Shown here: positions 58,697 through 64,000 of the stretch, piece by piece | Position numbering within the stretch: the first letter of the stretch is position 1 | Layout: each line of letters opens with the position of its first letter | Assembly (NCBI GenBank): GCA_045627605.1 | Contig: JAZQOA010000072.1 | Location: 1-64,000, forward strand | DNA length: 64,000 nucleotides | Direction of reading: 5' to 3' | Origin: RGIG5952 sp045627605 | GTDB taxonomy: Bacteria > Verrucomicrobiota > Kiritimatiellia > RFP12 > JAAYLN01 | Made by a program: the position numbers and the translations under genes | Notes under the pieces: generated by a model | The model's database searches: none | Seen by the model: only the letters and a program-made list of their open reading frames with translations | What the model was told of the DNA's origin: nothing

Positions 58697-59973
58697 AAAA
58701 AGGCTTCGTCGTCGAGTTCGATGGCGTTGCCTCCGGCGTCGATGGAGTCGAAGTCGCCAGGGTCGATGGCGGCTTTCCTTGGCGCGGCCTTCTTTTCGGG
58801 AACCTTGACTTCGCGGCCGAGGAAGCGGTCGAGCAGGTACTGGCGGCGGAGTTGGGCGATGTCGTCGCGCACGGAGTAGAGGCGTTTGATTTCGGAAGAG
58901 AAGAACCGGTCTTTTTCATCGACGGGCCAGTCGAGGGCTTTGGCGCCTTTTTCGGGCGTGTAGGCGAGGGCGTCGATCATCTTGGCGTTGCCGTCGAAAA
59001 ACGGCTGGAGCCGCGCGTTGAGGAAGAGCGTGTCGGAATCGGCTTCGCGCGGCTGGAAGGTGTCGGCCTTGAGGAAGCCGTAGGCGGACTCCTTCGGCGA
59101 AATGCGCCAGTATTCCCTTGCGTTACCCGTGACGGACGCCCCGGCCCCGCCGATCCCGTCGATGATCAGCTGCCGGTAGATGGCGACGCGGGTATCCTGG
59201 CCAAAGCGGGGCCATTTCATCGTGCCGTAGCCGGAGAAGGGGATGTCGTCCGTCCCCCAGGTGTATTTTGCGCCGCCGGGGGCGTGGCGGACGATCTTGA
59301 GCCGCCATTTGGCGCCGCGTTCGCTGTTCGGCTGGAAGAAGGGGAGTTCAAGCGCGAAGCAGGGCCAGGAGAGGAAGACGGAGACGTACCAGCATTTCCG
59401 GGCCTTGCTCCACTGGACGTTGAACTTCCTGTTCAGGGGGCCGGTCGGCCCAGGCCCGCACGCGGCCGCGTCCTCGGTCATGTAGCGGCGGGTGCGGTCG
59501 GGGCGTTCGCGTTCCTCGACCGGGACGCACGCGCCGGAGTATTCGGGGACCATCTTGACCGCCGCGGCCTCCGGGGCGTGGATCGTGAAGTGGCGAACGG
59601 GGGTGCGCGCGGCGGCGGCCGAGGCGTCCGTGCCAAGGTAGAACTCGATGTCGCCGCCGGGATCAGCTTCGCCTTCGTGCCCGTCGAACTTGAGGAGGAT
59701 CAGGACGCCGGTCGTGTTGTAGACGGCCGTCACGGCATGGCCGGTTTCGGCGGGCGCGGCCGGGTTGCCGGAGGCTATGAAGCCGGTGCCGAGGCTTTCG
59801 GCGTAAGTGGTGGCCGTCGTGTCGAGGAAATCGACCGAGCCCGCCTGCAGGAGGCACATCCAGTGGCCCGACGGGGCGGGCTGGACCTGGAATTCGGCCG
59901 CGGGGAGCGGGGCGGCGCAAAAGAGGACGAGGGCGGCCGCGAGAAGGGCGGCGGGGATGCGGCGGGGATTCAT
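58693..59973 (-). CDS. Exported protein, possibly with a CBM9-like sugar-binding domain
   Basis: A 426-residue protein with a signal peptide (MNPRRIPAALLAAALVLFCAAPLPAA). Residues about 40-300 are beta-rich; WYVSVFLSWPCFALELPFF followed by WRLKIVRHAPGGAKYTWG resembles carbohydrate-binding family 9-type domains. The C-terminal ~100 residues are charged and helical (FSSEIKRLYSVRDDIAQLRRQYLLDRFLG) and end in an acidic LDDEAFF. ATG overlaps the upstream stop by one base (TAATG). No enzymatic motif is seen. Function unknown; probably glycan-related from context. Confidence 0.7.
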   Translation of the reverse strand: MNPRRIPAALLAAALVLFCAAPLPAAEFQVQPAPSGHWMCLLQAGSVDFLDTTATTYAESLGTGFIASGNPAAPAETGHAVTAVYNTTGVLILLKFDGHEGEADPGGDIEFYLGTDASAAAARTPVRHFTIHAPEAAAVKMVPEYSGACVPVEERERPDRTRRYMTEDAAACGPGPTGPLNRKFNVQWSKARKCWYVSVFLSWPCFALELPFFQPNSERGAKWRLKIVRHAPGGAKYTWGTDDIPFSGYGTMKWPRFGQDTRVAIYRQLIIDGIGGAGASVTGNAREYWRISPKESAYGFLKADTFQPREADSDTLFLNARLQPFFDGNAKMIDALAYTPEKGAKALDWPVDEKDRFFSSEIKRLYSVRDDIAQLRRQYLLDRFLGREVKVPEKKAAPRKAAIDPGDFDSIDAGGNAIELDDEAFF

Positions 59974-61322
59974 TACCGGGCCTCCATTTCTGAAATCTTG
60001 AGCAGGCGGTCGGCCCAGGCGATGGCGTCGAGCCTCGTGGTTTCGGGGGCGGACGTGTCCCTTTGGGCGTCCGTGAGCCAGGCGAGGGCGCGGCGTCCTT
60101 CGACGACCTTGAGGTGGTCTTCGGATTCGAGGAGTTTCCTTGCCAGTTCGTTGACGAGGCTGAGGAGGCAGACGTCCCCGTAGGCCTGGCGCAGGGCGAA
60201 GTCGGCGAGCGTGGGGATGTAGCCGCCGTCCGCGAGCGGGTAGCGGAAGGTGGCGGAACGGAGCCGCCCGTGGTCGTCGCTCCACGGGTTTTCCTTTTCG
60301 GCCGGGGCCGGCACGGCGACGCCCGCGTAGCCGGCGAGGAAGGGGGCGATGCCCTTGTTGACGCGCCAGACCCAGGGGTTCTCAATGGCGGCGACGGCTG
60401 GGAAGTCGCAGATCGAGGCGGCGCCGATGGCGCGGCGGGCCTGGAGCTGGCGCGGGGTGGCGGAGGCCGTGAAAACATGGTAGTGCCTTGACGCGGCTTT
60501 CCGGATGTCTTCCCGGTCCGCGTCCACCACGTAGGAGTCCTCCGCGAAGGCGGCGGGGTCGAGGCGCGTCAGGAAGGCGTCCGCCGGCTTTGCCGCGGCC
60601 GTGTCGCCGGAGAGGAAGAGATAGTCGCCTTTTTCGTAGCGTCGCCGCGGGGCCCTGAGGGAGAAGGGCATGACGCGCAGGGCGATGTCGAGTTTGCCGG
60701 CCGCGGCGCCGTCCGCGACGAATTCGAGCGCGCCCTTGTAGAGCCCGGGCGCGGTGCCTTCGGGCAGGGCGATGGCGACGACGAGCTGGCGGGCGCAGTT
60801 CGCTTTGAGCGGGAAGGGAAGGAGGCGCGGGGCGTCGGCGTCCGGGAGCGTGCCCGAATCGGCGGGGACGTACCGTCCCTTGGCGCGGATCGTGTTGGCG
60901 GAGGTCTTGTCATCCGTGGCGACGAGGGCGTCGTCGTGGAGCAGGAGTTCGGGAACGAGGGTGCGGCCGGAGGCGTCGCGCCATTCGCAGAACCAGGCGT
61001 TGCCGGCCTGGTACCAGCACTTCACGACGCGGATGTCGATCGCGCCGGCGGGAATTGCGCCCGCGTCGGATTTGAGCCCGTCGCATTGGGCGAGGAAGGC
61101 CTTGACATCGGCGGGCGACTTGACCACGGCCGAGAGCACGGCGGTGGAATTGCCGGCGGCAACGGCATCGAGGCATGCGTTGCCTTTTTCCACCTCGGCG
61201 TCGGGCAGGATGCGCACCGGGGAGAAGGGGTCCGCCGGGGCGTAGGAGAGGGCGGCGAAGCCTGCGGGCGCAAGCAGGGCGAGAAGGAGGGAGGCGAGAC
61301 CCGCTGTTTTTGCGAAGTTCAT
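59973..61322 (-). CDS. Exported protein sharing an N-terminal module with the DUF4091-type neighbour
   Basis: A 449-residue protein with a signal peptide (MNFAKTAGLASLLLALLAPAGFA). Residues about 95-220 share with the next gene the blocks DIRVVKCWYQAGNAW, LLLHDDALVATDDKT, RYVPADSG, APGLYKGALEFVADG and ALRVMPFSLR. The glycosidase-like part of that neighbour is missing here; instead residues about 230-449 lack recognisable motifs. It may be a degenerate or accessory version. Translation is probably coupled to both neighbours by short spacing. Confidence 0.7.
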   Translation of the reverse strand: MNFAKTAGLASLLLALLAPAGFAALSYAPADPFSPVRILPDAEVEKGNACLDAVAAGNSTAVLSAVVKSPADVKAFLAQCDGLKSDAGAIPAGAIDIRVVKCWYQAGNAWFCEWRDASGRTLVPELLLHDDALVATDDKTSANTIRAKGRYVPADSGTLPDADAPRLLPFPLKANCARQLVVAIALPEGTAPGLYKGALEFVADGAAAGKLDIALRVMPFSLRAPRRRYEKGDYLFLSGDTAAAKPADAFLTRLDPAAFAEDSYVVDADREDIRKAASRHYHVFTASATPRQLQARRAIGAASICDFPAVAAIENPWVWRVNKGIAPFLAGYAGVAVPAPAEKENPWSDDHGRLRSATFRYPLADGGYIPTLADFALRQAYGDVCLLSLVNELARKLLESEDHLKVVEGRRALAWLTDAQRDTSAPETTRLDAIAWADRLLKISEMEAR

Positions 61323-61334
61323 TTCGGGGGCATC

Positions 61335-64000
61335 CTATTCGTCGAGGGAGAGGTCGCCGAAGTCCGATTCGGCTTCGAGGTCGAGCGAGGCGGCGGCGTC
61401 GGTCTTGGTGGATTTCCGCGTCGCCTTGGTGAGGGAGACGACGATGCGGGAGATGCGGTTGTAGAGGTCCTTGCCCTCCTCCTTGTCGATCATCGGGATC
61501 ATGTCGGCGTAGGCCTGCTGGGCGCGGCGGAAGTTTTTGGCGAGGCGGGCGCTGTCGCCGGTCTTCTCGAGGATTTTCATGCGGTTGTAGCCGGCGTCGT
61601 CGATGCTGTCGTAGGATTTCACGGCCCTGGCGTATTCCCCGAGCTTGACGAGGGCGTCGCCGCGGCGCTCGAGGACGGGGTAGGTGACGGGGCCTTTGAG
61701 CTGTTTGGGCGTGCCGAAGGCGAGGAAGTCGTCGCAGAGCTGGACGAACCGGGCGGCGCGTCCGCCGCGGAGCATGCCGTCGGCGAGGGCGCAGAGGAGG
61801 TCGGCGCGCGCCTTGGTCGCGAAGCGCCTTTCCCCAAGGGCCTCGCCGTAGAGTTTTTCCGCGGCGTCGAGCGCGGCCGGCGTGGGCGACCAGTCGAATT
61901 CAGAGGGGGCGACGATGGTCCGCATGAGACCGAGGTAGGCCTTGGCCTTGACATCGGCGGAGGCGCGTGGATCGGCGACGATGCCGCGGAAGACCTGGGC
62001 CGCGCTTTCGTCGTCGAGGAGCAGGCGGCGGATGTCCGCGAGCTCGAACTGGGCGTCGCGGAGCTTGCCCTCCTCGACGTCGGGCATTGCGACGGCGCGT
62101 TCGAGGAGTGGGAGGGCGAGGTCGCACATGTGCCTCGACTTCAGTTTCGCGGCCTCGTCGACGAGGGCGTCGAAGGACGCCGGTTCGGGGAGTTCCGCGA
62201 CGAACATCCCGGCGGCGGGGGGCGGCGGGGCGATGGTCTTCGCCTTGGGCGCGGTTTCGGCGGGGGCGGCGGGAAACTGGGCGATGCGCGCCGCCATTTC
62301 GGCGCGGAAGGCATCGAGGTCCATGGTTTCGGGATCGCATGTGTCAAGCCAGAAGAGGCTTTCCCGGGCGGACTGCGCGATGGCCTTGTCGGCGGATTTC
62401 ATGGCGTTTTCGCAGCGCATGCGGAGGAGCGTGGCGTAGCGGATGTCGTCGAAGCCCTCGCGCATGCCTTCCCAGGCGACGGTGTCGAGGACGCCGTCGG
62501 CGGTCGGGTATACGATGTTGAAGTTCTTGTAGCGTCCGGGCAGGATGTTGTCGTTCCAGATGTCGAAGCCCTCGTACCAGACGTATTCGGCGATTCCGTC
62601 GTAATTGGCCACGTACATGCGCATGCCCTTGTTGCGGCGCCAGGTCTCGGGATTCTTCGGACCCGTGAAGGGCGCCGCATAGCTGAACATAAGTGCGTTG
62701 GCGTCGTGCCACTCGGCGGCAACCGACCCCCGGATCGAGGCGGCGAAGTCGTTGCAGTCGACCGCGAAGTTGGCGTACGGGGCGACGCCCGAGGTGATGA
62801 AGGACTTGAAGCCGTACTTGCCGAGGATGCTGAAAAAGGGAAATTCCTCGCGGTCAGTCGCCGGCCCGGCCTCGTCCCATCCGTAGAAGGTGGCGTTGCG
62901 GTGGTCGAGGACTTCGTCGTAGCGTTTGGCGACGTACTGCACGGTCTTCTCGTACTTGGCCTTGCAGCGTTCGAGCTTTTCGGGCGTGTTGTTTTTCGCG
63001 GGATCGCCGCCGCAGGTGATTTCCCCGATCCAGTCCTGCTCGAAGGCCGCGCCGCCGCCGAACATGAAGCCGAGGTCGCCGCCCGCGTTGCCGAGGAGCC
63101 TGTACTCGCGTTCGGCGAGCTTGTCCGCGACCGGGTCGGTCTGCGAGAAGGAGGCGACGAAGGGGTGGAGGATGTTGTGTTCGGCCATGTTCCTCATTTC
63201 GGCCGAGAAGCGCTTTTCGGCGAGGACGAGCGAATGGCCCATTTCAAGCTGGATTGAGAGTCCGCAGTGGTTCATCATGCCGCCGATGTACTCGCGGCCC
63301 AGGTCGTATCGCGTGGCGGCGCGGGGAAGCTTGAAGGGGAGGATTTCGACTTCGAGCGGGATCGAACCCGCGGGAGCGCCGTCCGCGGCGAACGCGATGG
63401 AAGTCCTGTAGAGGCCGGGGGCGGCTTCGGCGGGGGCGTGGACCGTGATCCAGAACTGCTTGTTCTCGCCAAAGGCGAGCGAGACGTTCGCGGGCATCGG
63501 GCCCTTGGTGTCCGCGACGGGCGAGTTGACATAGTTGAAGGGCGTCGTTTTGGACTGGACGCCGGGCTTTGAGATGTCTACGTAGCGCGAGCCGCTCTTG
63601 TAGTCGACGCGGAGGAAATTCCTGCGCTTCGCCTTGTCCGCGACGATCAGCGAGTCGTCATGCAGGAGGATTTCCGATGCAAGGGTGTTGAATTCGGAGC
63701 CGACGTGGAAATAGGAGTTCCAGACGCCGAAGGGGGTGTACCAGCATTTCACGAGGCGGATGTCGAGTGCGTCCCGTGGGAGTTCCGCGCCATTGCCGGA
63801 GACCGGGGGCCTGGCTTCGACCGCGAGGTCGCGGATGTCGCCGAGCGGGTGGAGCATGAAGGTGGCGGACTCGAACTCGCCTTGCGCGAGAATGAGTCGG
63901 AGCTTTGCGGTGGGCGCGGCGTCGGCGGGCAGGACGAAGGGCAGGCGTTTTTCGGCGGAATAGGGATAGAAGGTCGAGGCGACGAACTTGTCGCCCGTGC
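61335..64000 (-). CDS. DUF4091/GH123-like exported glycosidase family protein, 5' end beyond the window
   Basis: At least 887 codons; the frame stays open to the right edge, and an ATG at 63857 is internal because the upstream residues (RLILAQGEFESATF) continue the family N-terminal domain. Blocks: LDIRLVKCWYTPFG, EILLHDDSLIVADK, YDLGREYIGGMMNHCGL, FYGWDEAGPATDREE, EYVWYEGFDIWND, and WEGMREGFDDIRYATLLRM, the last close to the signature of DUF4091/GH123-type hydrolases. A helical, repeat-like tail (about the last 330 residues) resembles TPR-type repeats and ends in an acidic stretch. Signal peptide lies outside the window. Confidence 0.75.
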   Translation of the reverse strand, partial: TGDKFVASTFYPYSAEKRLPFVLPADAAPTAKLRLILAQGEFESATFMLHPLGDIRDLAVEARPPVSGNGAELPRDALDIRLVKCWYTPFGVWNSYFHVGSEFNTLASEILLHDDSLIVADKAKRRNFLRVDYKSGSRYVDISKPGVQSKTTPFNYVNSPVADTKGPMPANVSLAFGENKQFWITVHAPAEAAPGLYRTSIAFAADGAPAGSIPLEVEILPFKLPRAATRYDLGREYIGGMMNHCGLSIQLEMGHSLVLAEKRFSAEMRNMAEHNILHPFVASFSQTDPVADKLAEREYRLLGNAGGDLGFMFGGGAAFEQDWIGEITCGGDPAKNNTPEKLERCKAKYEKTVQYVAKRYDEVLDHRNATFYGWDEAGPATDREEFPFFSILGKYGFKSFITSGVAPYANFAVDCNDFAASIRGSVAAEWHDANALMFSYAAPFTGPKNPETWRRNKGMRMYVANYDGIAEYVWYEGFDIWNDNILPGRYKNFNIVYPTADGVLDTVAWEGMREGFDDIRYATLLRMRCENAMKSADKAIAQSARESLFWLDTCDPETMDLDAFRAEMAARIAQFPAAPAETAPKAKTIAPPPPAAGMFVAELPEPASFDALVDEAAKLKSRHMCDLALPLLERAVAMPDVEEGKLRDAQFELADIRRLLLDDESAAQVFRGIVADPRASADVKAKAYLGLMRTIVAPSEFDWSPTPAALDAAEKLYGEALGERRFATKARADLLCALADGMLRGGRAARFVQLCDDFLAFGTPKQLKGPVTYPVLERRGDALVKLGEYARAVKSYDSIDDAGYNRMKILEKTGDSARLAKNFRRAQQAYADMIPMIDKEEGKDLYNRISRIVVSLTKATRKSTKTDAAASLDLEAESDFGDLSLDE

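Noticed and set aside
1..64000. tRNA, rRNA or riboswitch genes
   Set aside because: I looked through the intergenic stretches for cloverleaf-type or conserved RNA motifs and found none I could support by eye; a covariance-model search would be needed to exclude them.

Overview
The window reads as one piece of a GC-rich, free-living or gut/rumen bacterial chromosome. The gene mix points to the PVC superphylum, most likely a Kiritimatiellota/Verrucomicrobiota-type uncultured organism: many Gfo/Idh, GH39, GH4 and DUF4091-type carbohydrate genes, SGNH hydrolases, a GspG-like pseudopilin, and long hybrid histidine kinases. This is a judgement from gene content; there is no rRNA or marker gene here to prove it. 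I see no tRNA or rRNA.

Region 1 (1-11.5 kb, mostly minus strand, visibly more AT-rich than the rest): a type I-C CRISPR-Cas locus. The order in the direction of transcription is HTH/ImmA-like regulator, cas3, cas5c, cas8c (with an internal cas11c start), cas7, a gene fusing a RAYT-type HUH domain to a DprA/LOG-like domain, cas4, cas1, cas2, leader, and an array of 17 full repeats cut by the left window edge. Genes are joined by ATGA overlaps or short gaps. The two non-cas genes built into this operon are the most unusual part of the window.

Region 2 (11.6-16.3 kb): a small hypothetical protein, a 3-methyladenine glycosylase and a minus-strand run of sugar and nucleoside genes (FucU mutarotase, TIM-barrel isomerase, an exported chagasin/PNPOx-like fusion, nucleoside hydrolase, inositol-monophosphatase-like enzyme).

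Region 3 (16.5-34.9 kb, plus strand): SGNH hydrolase, UDP-sugar pyrophosphorylase, FtsH, M20 amidohydrolase, MDR dehydrogenase, two GH39-like glycosidases, an M14 carboxypeptidase, IolB, a xylulokinase-type kinase, an L-fucose/arabinose isomerase-like protein and a membrane hybrid histidine kinase. Between iolB and the kinase lies a 494-bp element with 25-bp inverted termini that carries a frameshifted four-helix-bundle gene. Two related hairpin-array elements sit in frame inside the kinase gene.

Region 4 (34.9-41.2 kb, minus strand): AAA/DUF4143 ATPase, lipocalin, a NifX-like metal protein, AAC(3)-like acetyltransferase, a DUF218/nucleoside-kinase fusion and a GH4 glycosidase. Region 5 (41.3-50.8 kb, plus strand): a large SNF2 helicase, then an Hpt protein and two hybrid kinases that look like one phosphorelay. 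Region 6 (50.8-51.6 kb): a helicase relic, heptamer repeats and four copies of a ~140-bp tandem repeat. Region 7 (51.6-64 kb): HemW, a GspG-like protein, an S51 peptidase, a DUF4886 protein and a Gfo/Idh oxidoreductase on the minus strand; a GDSL/metallophosphoesterase fusion on the plus strand; then three exported proteins, two of which share a module, the last cut by the right edge.

Two themes recur. Short repeats arranged in 7-bp or 8-bp units have settled next to, or into, genes and in several cases supply the stop codon. Several genes have a good sigma-70-type promoter ending only 6-10 nt before the start codon, which suggests leaderless mRNAs.
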